Shown: positions 7,429-16,460, counted from the stretch's first letter. The stretch: DNA of 64,000 nucleotides from Gleimia hominis (GCF_002871945.2 NZ_CP126963.1:620001-684000), one strand, 5' to 3'. Program-made: numbers and translations. Notes: a model not told the origin generated them from the letters alone.

Positions 7429-8280
7429 ATGGTAATGGCCCTGCCGGCGGCGATTCCGTCTCCGCCGTTTTCTGAGTTTAACGTGGGGCCCTTGACGATC
7501 CACATTTACGGAATCACCATGGCGTTGGCAATGCTGATCGCCATGGAGGTCACTGAGCGGCGGTATGTCGCTCGGGGTGGTCAGCCGCAACTGGCTTACG
7601 AGGTGGCATTGTGGGCGATTCCGTTTGGGATTGTTGGGGCCCGCCTGTATCACGTGTTCACGTCGCCAGATGCGTATTTTGGGCCTAACGGGAGCCTAGT
7701 TAATATTTTTAAAATCTGGAACGGTGGTCTAGGGATCTGGGGTGCGGTCGCTGCGGGAGCCCTGGGCGCGTGGATTTGTTTACGCCGCCACCATTTGAGG
7801 GTTGCGCCTTTTGCCGACGCGATCGCGCCCGCACTCTTGTTTGCGCAGGCGTTTGGACGCCTGGGAAACTGGTTTAACCAAGAGTTGTTCGGAGGGCCCA
7901 CCACGCTCCCGTGGGGACTGCAAATAGACGCCGCCCACCTTCCTGCCACAGCGGCGCCCGGCACACTGTTTCACCCCACGTTTTTGTACGAACTGCTGTG
8001 GAATGTGCTGATGGCGTTGGTGCTCATTCGGATTGACCGCACCCGCCGGTTGGCGGGTGGGCAGCTGATGTGGCTTTACATTTGCGTATACACTTTGGGC
8101 AGAGGCTTCATTGAGGCACTGCGGATAGATGAGGCGACGCTCATCTTAGGTGTCCGGTTGAATGTCTGGACATCGCTAATAGTTTTTGTCGTTGGTGTTT
8201 TTGGGTTCTACGTGGCCGGTCAGAGGTCGCAGCCCAGGAATGTGATTGGAGAGGAATTGGCACAGGAGGCCGTAGACTAG
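7429..8280 (+). CDS. lgt: Prolipoprotein diacylglyceryl transferase Lgt
   Basis: Integral membrane enzyme that moves a diacylglyceryl group from phosphatidylglycerol to the lipobox Cys of prolipoproteins, the first step of lipoprotein maturation. The 283-residue protein has about seven hydrophobic segments and the Lgt signature GRLGNWFNQELFGGPT, preceded by LTIHIYGITMALAM (the family HxYG-type region) and followed by HPTFLYE. The start at 7429 has gaaagg 6 bases upstream; GTG 7405 is an alternative adding 8 residues. It lies directly upstream of pyk (4-bp gap), so both may share the promoter at 7345. Confidence 0.95.
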   Translation: MVMALPAAIPSPPFSEFNVGPLTIHIYGITMALAMLIAMEVTERRYVARGGQPQLAYEVALWAIPFGIVGARLYHVFTSPDAYFGPNGSLVNIFKIWNGGLGIWGAVAAGALGAWICLRRHHLRVAPFADAIAPALLFAQAFGRLGNWFNQELFGGPTTLPWGLQIDAAHLPATAAPGTLFHPTFLYELLWNVLMALVLIRIDRTRRLAGGQLMWLYICVYTLGRGFIEALRIDEATLILGVRLNVWTSLIVFVVGVFGFYVAGQRSQPRNVIGEELAQEAVD

Positions 8281-8284
8281 GATC

Positions 8285-9736
8285 ATGCGCAGAGCAAAAA
8301 TTGTTTGTACGATTGGGCCGGCCACTGAAAGCCCTGAACAGATCCAAGCGTTGGTCGACGCGGGGATGGATATGGCGCGGATTAACCGCAGTCACGGCAC
8401 GGTCGAGGCCCATGAGGAAGTTGTGCGGCGCGTCCGTAAAGCCGCTCGTGCATCGGGGCGGGCGATTGCAGTCCTAGTTGACTTGCAGGGCCCGAAGATT
8501 CGGTTGGCTCGCTTTGAGAATGGTCCGCACAAGTTGGAGGTCGGTGACGAGTTCACGATCACAACGCGCGATGTTCCTGGCACAAAAGAACTGGTTGGCA
8601 CCACTTTTAAAGGACTTCCAGGAGACTGCCGGCCGGGTGACCGCCTGCTGATTGATGACGGTAACGTCGCGGTGCGCGTCATTGAAGTGGACGAGACGGA
8701 TGTGAAAACCCGGGTTGAAGTTCCGGGGATGGTGTCGAATAACAAGGGTATTAACCTCCCGGGCGTTTCCGTGTCGGTTCCCGCGCTGTCGGAAAAGGAT
8801 AAGGAAGATCTGCGCTGGGGCCTCAATATTGGCGCGGATTACATTGCGTTGTCGTTCGTGCGGGATGCGAAAGATATTGAGGACGTGCGGGCCATTATGG
8901 ATGAAGAGGGAATCCACCGGCCCGTGATTGCGAAGATTGAGAAGCCGCAGGCGGTGGATAATCTTCTGGAAATCGTTGAGGCCTTTGACGGCATCATGGT
9001 GGCTCGCGGTGACCTGGGTGTGGAAATGCCACTTGAGAGCGTGCCGCTGGTTCAAAAACGGGCGATCGAACTGGCGCGACGCCAGTCTAAACCGGTGATC
9101 GTGGCCACGCAGGTGATGGATTCGATGATTAAGAATCCGCGTCCCACCCGCGCGGAAGCCTCGGACTGTGCGAACGCGATTTTGGATGGTGCGGACGCCG
9201 TGATGCTTTCTGGGGAAACGTCCGTGGGCGCGTATCCGATTGAGGCGGTACGGACAATGGCCCGGATCGTGGAGAACGTGGAGGAGAACGGTGGGGAGCG
9301 GATTGCGCCTCTCGGCGCGTTCAACGTAGCTAAGTCCTCTGTGATTACGCAGGCGGCTGCCACCATTGCGGAACGCCTGGACGTGAAGTTCATCGTTACC
9401 TTCACCCAATCTGGTTCTACTGCGCGGCAAATGTCGCGGTTGCGGTCGCCGATCCCGATGCTCGCGTTCACGCCGCTGGACACCACGCGTAACCAGCTTG
9501 CGCTGTCGTGGGGGCTGCAAACCTACCGGGTTCCTGAGGTAAAACATACCGACGACATGGTGTGGCAAGTGGATCAGGTGTGTCGGCTCGCCGGGTTAGC
9601 TCAAGAAGGCGATGAGATTGTGATTGTGGCGGGAATGCCGCCGGGCACGCCCGGTTCAACAAACTCGCTGCGGATCCACACGATTGGTGATGATGTGGAT
9701 TACAGCTTGGGCGGCCAGGTACCGTTCGGGATCTAA
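8285..9736 (+). CDS. pyk: Pyruvate kinase
   Basis: Glycolytic enzyme converting phosphoenolpyruvate and ADP to pyruvate and ATP. The 483-residue product starts MRRAKIVCTIGPATES, typical of bacterial type II pyruvate kinases. It contains the active-site segment VIAKIEKPQAV, the MVARGDLGVEMP motif and the MLSGETSVGAYPIEAV region. The C-terminal allosteric domain (about 345-475) is complete. Upstream in-frame starts are absent because lgt ends 4 bp before. A strong terminator at 9782 closes the lgt-pyk unit. Confidence 0.97.
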   Translation: MRRAKIVCTIGPATESPEQIQALVDAGMDMARINRSHGTVEAHEEVVRRVRKAARASGRAIAVLVDLQGPKIRLARFENGPHKLEVGDEFTITTRDVPGTKELVGTTFKGLPGDCRPGDRLLIDDGNVAVRVIEVDETDVKTRVEVPGMVSNNKGINLPGVSVSVPALSEKDKEDLRWGLNIGADYIALSFVRDAKDIEDVRAIMDEEGIHRPVIAKIEKPQAVDNLLEIVEAFDGIMVARGDLGVEMPLESVPLVQKRAIELARRQSKPVIVATQVMDSMIKNPRPTRAEASDCANAILDGADAVMLSGETSVGAYPIEAVRTMARIVENVEENGGERIAPLGAFNVAKSSVITQAAATIAERLDVKFIVTFTQSGSTARQMSRLRSPIPMLAFTPLDTTRNQLALSWGLQTYRVPEVKHTDDMVWQVDQVCRLAGLAQEGDEIVIVAGMPPGTPGSTNSLRIHTIGDDVDYSLGGQVPFGI

Positions 9737-9781
9737 CGCAGCGGCAGTGGCCGGACGCGATTGTTAGGCCGGCAGGTGTAA

Positions 9782-9820
9782 GTGGGGTTGCTCAACTGTG
9801 AGTAACCCCACCTTGTTTTA
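9782..9820 (+). terminator. Rho-independent terminator after pyk
   Basis: A 13-bp stem (9782-9794 with 9799-9811, one G-T pair), a 4-base loop actg and the T-rich tail ttgtttt. It lies 46 bp after the pyk stop codon. Confidence 0.88.
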
Positions 9821-9821
9821 C

Positions 9822-9850
9822 TTGACTCTTTCCTCTTCGCCGCATATTGT
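9822..9850 (+). promoter_or_regulatory. Promoter candidate in the 339-bp pyk to 10076 gap
   Basis: TTGACT (9822-9827) and TATTGT (9845-9850) with 17-bp spacing lie immediately after the pyk terminator and would transcribe towards the small gene at 10076, leaving a leader of about 215 nt. A second -10-like TATAGT lies near 9981. The rest of 9737-10075 holds no gene I can support; an unrecognised small RNA or leader element is possible. Confidence 0.5.
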
Positions 9851-10075
9851 TTAGACTTAATGTGTTGCCGAAAGGTGATGCAAACAACTTGGCTAGACGC
9901 TCTTGGCTTTTGCCAACGAAGCCCATGCTGCTAGCAACTACCCATCTTGCGCTAGCACCAAGCCGCTGACGACACAGCGCTATAGTTTCGGGCGGTGCCC
10001 AAGTACCAAAAGCTATTAGTGGTGTTTACCTGCGCACACTACGCGCACAGCACCACGGAAGAGGAAGGAAGAAGA

Positions 10076-10279
10076 ATGAAGAAATTTAGCATTTATGACA
10101 CGCACAGCGGCCGGCAGGCACGCAACCTGTTCGAAACAAGTCTTTCAGAGGCGGTTCGCCCCTGGTTCCAAGACATGACGAACCACCGCGTGCTGCAGGC
10201 AATCGACGAGCTAGCAGAACCTGCTAAACGTGGGCAAGCAGCCGCGTTCTTAGGGCTCCTGCTGGAACCGGTAGCGTAA
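10076..10279 (+). CDS. Small protein of unknown function (67 aa)
   Basis: I do not recognise this protein. The ATG at 10076 has an excellent purine-rich site (gaggaaggaag) directly upstream; an in-frame start at 9995 has no such site. The 67-residue product begins MKKFSIYDTHSGRQARNLFE and is soluble, mixed-charge and probably helical, ending in LLLEPVA. It has no Cys, signal peptide or membrane segment. It has its own candidate promoter upstream and a strong bidirectional terminator downstream (10385), so it appears to be a monocistronic unit between pyk and the tRNA gene. The good ribosome site and clean transcription signals are the main reasons to believe it is real. Confidence 0.65.
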   Translation: MKKFSIYDTHSGRQARNLFETSLSEAVRPWFQDMTNHRVLQAIDELAEPAKRGQAAAFLGLLLEPVA

Positions 10280-10384
10280 ACCACGCGCACGCACGTGTGT
10301 TTGGAATACACGCGAACGTGCGTTTGGAAAATAGGAATCCACGAACGCGGCCTCTAGGCCACGAACGCGAGGTTGAGACATAAA

Positions 10385-10416
10385 AAAGAGGCCAAGGCAA
10401 TCGCCTTGGCCTCTTT
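10385..10416. terminator. Bidirectional terminator (small gene / tRNA)
   Basis: A perfect 14-bp stem (10385-10398 with 10403-10416) with loop aatc. A-rich sequence on one side and T-rich on the other let it work on both strands. It ends the plus-strand gene at 10076 and the minus-strand tRNA at 10423. Confidence 0.9.
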
Positions 10417-10422
10417 AGTTAG

Positions 10423-10496
10423 TAGCTCGGATGGGATTCGAACCCATAACAAGCCGGGTTTGAGCCGACCGCCTCTGCCAATTGGGCTACCGAGCC
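10423..10496 (-). tRNA. tRNA with CAA anticodon (Leu by codon), short variable loop
   Basis: The minus strand folds into a full cloverleaf. The acceptor stem is GGCTCGG/CCGAGCT (first pair G-U) with discriminator A. The D stem is GCC/GGC. The anticodon stem GTCGG/CCGGC carries loop CTCAAAC, so the anticodon is CAA, decoding UUG. The T arm is ATGGG-TTCGAAT-CCCAT. The variable region is only 5 nt (TTGTT). Bacterial tRNA-Leu normally has a long class II variable arm, so this gene is structurally odd for Leu. CCA is not encoded. It has its own promoter (10518-10547) and terminator. Confidence 0.88.
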
Positions 10497-10517
10497 GCTG
10501 CATTAAGCACGTGTTAC

Positions 10518-10547
10518 AGAATAATGCATGTTCGCTATGAATGCCAA
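10518..10547 (-). promoter_or_regulatory. Promoter of the tRNA gene
   Basis: On the minus strand TTGGCA (10547-10542) and TATTCT (10523-10518) are separated by 18 bp. The tRNA 5' end follows 21 bp after the -10, a fitting distance. Confidence 0.6.
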
Positions 10548-10619
10548 CGTGTTACCTCGCCATCTGCGAACATGAACTAGAATAGGATACAAGACCTAGA
10601 TTTCAAAATAAGGATAAGG

Positions 10620-11213
10620 ATGACCAACTTGGAGAAACAGTCGCGCCGCGTTCTTGTAGCTGAAGATGAGACACTCATCCGCCTCGACATAGTGGAAACG
10701 CTGAAGGGCGCTGGATACGACGTGGTTGCGGAATGTGACAATGGTGAGGACGCGGTGAGCAAAGCCCTCGAGCTGGAACCAGATGTCTGCGTGCTCGACG
10801 TGAAAATGCCGAAAATGGACGGGATCACTGCGGCCGAGATTATTCTAAAAGAACTCTCCTGTGCTGTGGTTATGCTCACAGCATTCTCGCAGACCGAACT
10901 GGTTGAACGTGCACGTGACGCCGGGGCAATGGCATACGTTGTAAAGCCGTTCTCACCAACCGACTTGCTGCCCGCCGTTAACATCGCCCTGTCGCGGCAA
11001 AGTGAAATGATGGCGATGGAAGACGAAATCGCGGACCTCACCGAGCGGTTTGAAACCCGCAAGCGCGTTGACCGCGCGAAAGGCCTCCTCATGAACAGCA
11101 TGGGCATGAGTGAGCCCGATGCCTTCCGGTGGATCCAAAAAACATCCATGGACCGGCGCCTGTCGATGCGTGAGGTTGCGGACGCGGTGATCGAGCAGGT
11201 CACGGAAAGCTAA
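10620..11213 (+). CDS. pdtaR: ANTAR-domain response regulator, PdtaR-like
   Basis: Response regulator that, when phosphorylated, binds RNA through its ANTAR domain and acts as an antiterminator. The receiver domain (about 10-125) has the acidic pair in LVAEDETLIRLD, the phospho-acceptor Asp60 in VCVLDVKMPKMDG, and Lys in YVVKPFSPTDL. The ANTAR domain (about 135-190) follows, with RVDRAKGLLMNSMGMSEPDAF, the usual helix pattern. ATG start with aaggataagg upstream. Mycobacterial PdtaR (Rv1626) sits at the same place, between pyk and polA. Its partner kinase PdtaS is not in this window. Possible RNA targets would be paired hairpins before terminators; none is evident beside it. Confidence 0.92.
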   Translation: MTNLEKQSRRVLVAEDETLIRLDIVETLKGAGYDVVAECDNGEDAVSKALELEPDVCVLDVKMPKMDGITAAEIILKELSCAVVMLTAFSQTELVERARDAGAMAYVVKPFSPTDLLPAVNIALSRQSEMMAMEDEIADLTERFETRKRVDRAKGLLMNSMGMSEPDAFRWIQKTSMDRRLSMREVADAVIEQVTES

Positions 11214-11379
11214 CCCCTCAGGGCGGAACTTTTCTAACGCACCTAACCGCAGTTGCTTTACAGGAACGGAGCAATTCCCGTACGCGACTGCGAAAAGGTG
11301 GCACTAGGAACTTGGGACTAATCGAACGCGCCGGATAACGAGCGTAGTGAATGAGCGTAGTGAAAGGAATCTCCACTCG

Positions 11380-14043
11380 ATGAGTGAATCGGAACTACTG
11401 GTAATAGACGGACACTCGATGGCATTTCGGGCCTTTTACGCGCTCCCCGTGGAGAACTTCACTACCTCCGGCGGGCAGCACACGAACGCGGTCTACGGTT
11501 TCGTGTCCATGCTCGTGAAGATGCTGGAAACCCACAAGCCCACTCACCTGGCAGTCGCATTCGACCTCGCCAGCGGATCGTTTCGAAACCAGGAGTACGC
11601 AGACTACAAAGCGGGTCGGAAGAAAACTCCCGAAGAGTTCAAAGACCAGGTGCCGTTGATCGAACAGGTGCTCAAAGCGATGGGCATCGCGGTTTTAACG
11701 AAAGAGGGATTCGAAGCTGACGACATCCTCGCAACCCTGGCGCGCATGGGGCAAGACCAGGGCGCGCACGTACTCGTGGCATCGGGCGATCGCGACTCGT
11801 TCCAGCTGATCACCGACCACGTGCAAGTGATCTACCCGGGGCGGAGCCCATCGGATCTGCGGATCATGGACACGGCCGCGATAGAAGAAAAATACGGGGT
11901 GGAACCCGCGCGCTACCCGCACATCGCCGCACTCGTAGGGGAAAAGGCCGACAACCTGCCCGGTGTACCCGGCGTTGGGGAGAAAACTGCGGCTCAGTGG
12001 ATTCGAAAATACGATGGTCTTGAAGGAGTGCTGGCGAACGCCGACAAAATCGGTGGGAAACGGGGCGAAGCGCTGCGCGAGCATGCGGAGGATGTGAAAC
12101 GTAACCGGCGGTTAAACCACTTGCGCACCGACGTGGACTTGGGGGTGGATTTGGATGCTCTGCGCCGCCAGCAGGTGGACCACGTAGCTCTCGGTAAACT
12201 CTTCGAAAGCCTCCAGTTCCGCACGTTGCGCGACCGGGTGCGAGCCGTTGACGTGGGAGAAGCCAGCGGGGAAAAAGCGCAGCAGAACTCGGCGCCTCAA
12301 GAAACCCGTCAGGAAACCCAAGTGCAAACCACCCGTGATATTTCGGTGCAAGAGTGGGCGAAGCAAGTGGAGGCGGCGCGGGGGATTGCTATTGACGTGT
12401 TCCCGCACGAACGAAACAAAGAAATCGCGCAAATCGCACTCTACCGCGACAGTCGGGCGCTCGTGCTGGACCCCCTGGAACTGGATGCAAAGCGAGAAAA
12501 AGAACTGGGGGCACTACTTGCGTCGGCTCCTCTCACGGTCCGCGGCGCAAAAACCCTGCGGCACCAATTTGCTCAGCGGGGCATGGAGCTTGGCGACGAC
12601 GTGTTCGACGTGGAATTAGCAGCGTATCTGTGTCAGCCGGGACAGGCGAACTACCGGATCTCCTCGCTCGCCCAAACCTATTTAGATCGGGAAGTCCCGG
12701 AACCGGAGGACAGAAAGCAACAACCACTGTTTACGGACACAGCGACGATCGCACAATTGGCATGCGCCGTGTTTGACCTGCGCGACCAGCTGGAACAGTG
12801 GTTGGACCAGCGGAACGCGCGCGAGCTCCTCGCGGGTTTGGAAGCGCCCCTGCAACAAGTGCTCTACCAAATGGAAACGCGCGGCATACAGGTCGATCGG
12901 CGCGTACTGCAAGACCTGGCGGGGGAGTTAGCGAAAGAAACGCAGCAGGCAGCGCAAGGCGCATACGATGCAATCGGGAAACAAGTCAATCTCTCCAGCC
13001 CAAAGCAGCTGCAGACAGTGCTGTTCGAAGATCTGAACATGCCCAAAACCCGCAAGATCAAAACCGGGTACACAACTAACGCGGCGGCCCTCGAGAAACT
13101 GTATGCGCAAACCCACCACCCGTTCTTAGAGAACCTGCTGGCGCACCGCGACAAGATTAAACGCCGGCAAACCGTGGATGGGCTGATTGACGCCGTGGCG
13201 CCAGATGGGCGGATCCACACGACTTTCCAACAAACCGCGGCTGCGACAGGCCGGCTGGCTTCGTCGGATCCGAACCTGCAGAACATCCCGGCCCGCACCA
13301 GTGAAGGCATGCGGATTCGGGAAGCGTTCGTCCCCGGCCAAGATTACGATCTGCTGGTAACCGCCGATTACTCGCAGATTGAAATGCGGATAATGGCGCA
13401 CTTGTCTAGAGATTCCGCGTTGATTGAGGCATTCAAATCCGGTGAGGACCTACACAAAACCATGGCTGCGATGGTGTTTCACGTGCCGGTTGAGGACGTG
13501 GATCAACACTTGCGGTCGCGAATCAAAGCCACGTCCTACGGGTTGGCGTACGGCTTGTCTGCCTACGGTCTGTCACAGCAGTTAGGTACGAGCGTAAATG
13601 AGGCGCGTGCGCTGCGCGAACAGTATTTCGAACGGTTCGGAGGGGTACAGGACTTCCTTCAAGCCATCGTGCAGCAAGCACGGCACACGGGGTACACCGA
13701 GACGATCATGGGGAGGCGCAGGTACTTCCCAGACCTGAACTCCACGAACCGGCAGCGGCGCGAAATTGCGGAACGCGCTGCCCTCAACGCTCCCATTCAA
13801 GGGTCGGCCGCCGACATCATTAAAGTCGCGATGCTGAACGTAGAAAAGGCATTGGCGGAAGCTGGTTTGCGTGCCCGCATGCTCCTGCAAGTTCATGACG
13901 AACTCGTGCTCGAAGTGGGGGAAACCGAGGTTGACCAGGTCGAATCCATACTGCGCGAGCAGATGGGCAGTGCCGGCCACTTGGATGTTCCTCTGGACGT
14001 GTCAGTCGGGGTGGGGACCTCATGGAGAACAGCCGCACACTAA
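11380..14043 (+). CDS. polA: DNA polymerase I
   Basis: Repair and Okazaki-fragment polymerase. The 887-residue protein has an N-terminal 5' nuclease (about 1-295: VIDGHSMAFRAFYALP, FEADDILATLARMG, NLPGVPGVGEKTA), a central region (about 320-490) and a family A polymerase domain. The polymerase motifs are A LVTADYSQIEMRIMAHL, B KATSYGLAYGLSAYGL and C QVHDELVLEV. The central region resembles a 3'-5' exonuclease, but its first motif reads IDVFPHE rather than the metal-binding DTE type, so proofreading is probably lost, as in other actinobacterial PolA. The ATG at 11380 follows gaaagg at a longish spacing; GTG 11347 is an alternative. A short direct repeat (gagcgtagtgaa twice) lies just upstream. 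Confidence 0.96.
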   Translation: MSESELLVIDGHSMAFRAFYALPVENFTTSGGQHTNAVYGFVSMLVKMLETHKPTHLAVAFDLASGSFRNQEYADYKAGRKKTPEEFKDQVPLIEQVLKAMGIAVLTKEGFEADDILATLARMGQDQGAHVLVASGDRDSFQLITDHVQVIYPGRSPSDLRIMDTAAIEEKYGVEPARYPHIAALVGEKADNLPGVPGVGEKTAAQWIRKYDGLEGVLANADKIGGKRGEALREHAEDVKRNRRLNHLRTDVDLGVDLDALRRQQVDHVALGKLFESLQFRTLRDRVRAVDVGEASGEKAQQNSAPQETRQETQVQTTRDISVQEWAKQVEAARGIAIDVFPHERNKEIAQIALYRDSRALVLDPLELDAKREKELGALLASAPLTVRGAKTLRHQFAQRGMELGDDVFDVELAAYLCQPGQANYRISSLAQTYLDREVPEPEDRKQQPLFTDTATIAQLACAVFDLRDQLEQWLDQRNARELLAGLEAPLQQVLYQMETRGIQVDRRVLQDLAGELAKETQQAAQGAYDAIGKQVNLSSPKQLQTVLFEDLNMPKTRKIKTGYTTNAAALEKLYAQTHHPFLENLLAHRDKIKRRQTVDGLIDAVAPDGRIHTTFQQTAAATGRLASSDPNLQNIPARTSEGMRIREAFVPGQDYDLLVTADYSQIEMRIMAHLSRDSALIEAFKSGEDLHKTMAAMVFHVPVEDVDQHLRSRIKATSYGLAYGLSAYGLSQQLGTSVNEARALREQYFERFGGVQDFLQAIVQQARHTGYTETIMGRRRYFPDLNSTNRQRREIAERAALNAPIQGSAADIIKVAMLNVEKALAEAGLRARMLLQVHDELVLEVGETEVDQVESILREQMGSAGHLDVPLDVSVGVGTSWRTAAH

Positions 14044-14255
14044 AAAACAGTAAAATGCGACCAATCTCTCTTTCTGAATAGGGGGATACGGCTAGTAATT
14101 GCGGGCCTGTTACCTGATAGTATCGGCATTGTGTGTCTGACACCCTGCTCTCCCAGCTGGGAAATATCCAATGGATATGCACCCCATAACAGGTGTGAGG
14201 CACGCATGTACTTTGTCCGATAACTACTATAAGCAAATTTGGGGAACATAAATAT

Positions 14256-15704
14256 ATGACCACCTCTACGCCCCAGCAGCCCGAGCAGGTTGCCGTAAAC
14301 GACATTGGATCCGAAGAGGATCTACTCGCCGCAGTCGACGAGACCATTAAATACTTCAAAGAAGGCGACATCGTCGAAGGTACAGTCGTCAAGGTCGACC
14401 GTGACGAAGTCCTGCTCGACATCGGTTACAAAACCGAAGGCGTTATTCTTTCACGCGAACTTTCCATCAAACACGACGTCGACCCAGACGACGTGGTTGA
14501 AGTTGGAGACACGACCGAAGCGCTAGTCCTACAAATGGAGGACAAGGAAGGCCGCCTACTTCTTTCGAAGAAGCGCGCCCAATACGAACGTGCCTGGGGC
14601 ACCATTGAGAACATCAAGGAAGAGGACGGGGTTGTTACCGGCACCGTCATCGAGGTTGTTAAAGGTGGTCTGATCCTAGACATCGGTCTGCGCGGCTTCC
14701 TCCCGGCTTCACTGGTTGAAATGCGTCGCGTGCGCGACCTGCAGCCTTACATTGGGCGTGAACTCGAAGCGAAAATCATTGAGCTCGACAAGAACCGCAA
14801 CAACGTTGTTCTTTCGCGCCGCGCATGGCTCGAGCAGACCCAGTCTGAGGTTCGCACAAACTTCCTCAACACCTTGCAAAAAGGTCAAATCCGCACCGGT
14901 GTCATCTCCTCGATCGTCAACTTCGGTGCGTTCGTGGACCTGGGTGGCGTAGACGGCCTGGTACACGTATCCGAACTGTCCTGGAAGCACATCGACCACC
15001 CGTCTGAAGTGGTTGAGGTAGGCGACGAGGTTACCGTGGAGGTTCTGGATGTGGACATGAACCGCGAACGCGTTTCACTGTCCCTGAAGGCCACGCAAGA
15101 GGATCCGTGGCAGGTATTTGCCCGCACCCACGCGATCGGCCAGGTTGTGCCCGGTAAGGTCACGAAGCTGGTTCCGTTCGGCGCGTTCGTCCGCGTGGAA
15201 GACGGAATCGAAGGCCTGGTGCACATTTCCGAGTTGGCCCAGCGCCACATCGATACGCCAGAGCAGGTCGTTAAGGTTGGCAACGAAGTGTTCGTCAAGA
15301 TCATTGACATCGACTTGGAACGCCGCCGCATCTCCCTGTCACTCAAGCAGGCGAACGAGGGCATCGACCCGAACTCGGAGGACTTCGACCCGTCACTGTA
15401 CGGTATGGCCGCAGAATACGACGAGAACGGCGAGTACAAGTACCCCGAAGGCTTCGACCCCGAAACCCAGGAATGGATGGAAGGTTACGAAGAGCAGCGA
15501 GACGCTTGGGAAGAACAGTACGCGCAGGCACACGCCCGGTGGGAAGCCCACAAGGCACAGGTGGCGCGCGCACTCGAAGAAGACGCAGAAGCAGCGCCTT
15601 CGATCGAGGACACGGCGTCCTACTCCACTCCCGTGGAATCTTCCGGCACGCTCGCTTCCGACGAAGCACTCGCAGCGCTGCGTGAGAAGTTGACGAACAA
15701 CTAA
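14256..15704 (+). CDS. rpsA: 30S ribosomal protein S1
   Basis: mRNA-binding ribosomal protein. The 482-residue product has four S1/OB-fold RNA-binding repeats (about residues 33-105, 122-190, 207-280 and 292-365). The last two carry the classic endings GAFVDLGGVDGLVHVSEL and GAFVRVEDGIEGLVHISEL. A long acidic, low-complexity C-terminal tail follows (about 370-482), common in actinobacterial S1. Codon use is more C-ending and uniform than in its neighbours, as expected of a highly expressed gene. ATG start, ggggaa about 10 bases upstream. The preceding 212-bp gap probably contains its promoter but I cannot place it firmly. A terminator follows at 15731. Confidence 0.97.
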   Translation: MTTSTPQQPEQVAVNDIGSEEDLLAAVDETIKYFKEGDIVEGTVVKVDRDEVLLDIGYKTEGVILSRELSIKHDVDPDDVVEVGDTTEALVLQMEDKEGRLLLSKKRAQYERAWGTIENIKEEDGVVTGTVIEVVKGGLILDIGLRGFLPASLVEMRRVRDLQPYIGRELEAKIIELDKNRNNVVLSRRAWLEQTQSEVRTNFLNTLQKGQIRTGVISSIVNFGAFVDLGGVDGLVHVSELSWKHIDHPSEVVEVGDEVTVEVLDVDMNRERVSLSLKATQEDPWQVFARTHAIGQVVPGKVTKLVPFGAFVRVEDGIEGLVHISELAQRHIDTPEQVVKVGNEVFVKIIDIDLERRRISLSLKQANEGIDPNSEDFDPSLYGMAAEYDENGEYKYPEGFDPETQEWMEGYEEQRDAWEEQYAQAHARWEAHKAQVARALEEDAEAAPSIEDTASYSTPVESSGTLASDEALAALREKLTNN

Positions 15705-15730
15705 CCCGCGCACTTAGCGAAATAAGCACG

Positions 15731-15760
15731 AGTGGGCTCAGCCAGTGGCTGAGCCCACTT
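15731..15760 (+). terminator. Terminator after rpsA
   Basis: A perfect 13-bp GC-rich stem (15731-15743 with 15747-15759) with loop agt, 26 bp after the rpsA stop codon. The T-run is weak (tatgct). Confidence 0.7.
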
Positions 15761-15803
15761 ATGCTATAGACACACTTGACCAATGATCTGAAAGGGCACG
15801 CGC

Positions 15804-16460
15804 ATGCTAATCAAACTGCGACCACTGCCACCAGCTGCAAGCAAGTGGGTCTACCGAGTGGGGATCACCGGGGGAATAGGAAGCGGTAAGTCCACGTTCA
15901 CAAGTGCGCTGCTCAGCTTAGGGGAAGTTGTGGCGGATGCGGACCAGATTGCACGCGAGATAGTCGGGCCCGGTGAGCCGGCGTTGGCTCAGATTGAGCA
16001 CCGGTTCGGAGCAGCGGTGATTGCCCCCAATGGGCAACTTGACCGCGCGCGGTTGGCGGAAATAGTTTTTGCAAATCCCACAGCCCGCGCGGATCTCAAC
16101 GCCATCACGCACCCACTGATCCACGCGCGGGCACAAGCACTCATGGCGAACGCACCGGGTCGCTACGCATTCTACGACGCGCCGGTGCTCATAGAATCCG
16201 GCGGGGTAAACAACGTGGATGCGGTCGTGGTGATTACCGCGCCGCTACAGAAACGGGCGGCGTGGGTGCAGCACGAGCGGGGAGTAAGCCGGGAGGAGTT
16301 CGACGCTCGGATCCGCGCGCAACTAAGCGATCAAGAACGCCTCGACCACGCCCACATAGAAGTGCGCAACAACGCGACCGCAAGCAAACTGCGCGAAGAC
16401 GCGCACCGCCTCACGGAACTGCTCGATACGCACCTGGAAATCGCAGACCAAACGGTTTAA
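15804..16460 (+). CDS. coaE: Dephospho-CoA kinase
   Basis: Last enzyme of coenzyme A synthesis, phosphorylating the 3'-OH of dephospho-CoA. The 218-residue protein has the P-loop GITGGIGSGKST at residues 20-31, the DADQIAREIV motif, the ITHPLIHARA segment and the YDAPVLIESG region that binds substrate. ATG at 15804 has aaaggg upstream; GTG 15846 would begin nearer the P-loop but has no clear site. It is a standard-length CoaE; the longer mycobacterial protein carries an extra C-terminal domain absent here. It follows rpsA and precedes uvrB, as in mycobacteria. Confidence 0.94.
   Translation: MLIKLRPLPPAASKWVYRVGITGGIGSGKSTFTSALLSLGEVVADADQIAREIVGPGEPALAQIEHRFGAAVIAPNGQLDRARLAEIVFANPTARADLNAITHPLIHARAQALMANAPGRYAFYDAPVLIESGGVNNVDAVVVITAPLQKRAAWVQHERGVSREEFDARIRAQLSDQERLDHAHIEVRNNATASKLREDAHRLTELLDTHLEIADQTV

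Noticed and set aside
8474..9568. 364-codon minus-strand frame inside pyk.
   Set aside because: The plus strand encodes full-length pyruvate kinase; the minus product is His/Arg-rich shadow sequence.
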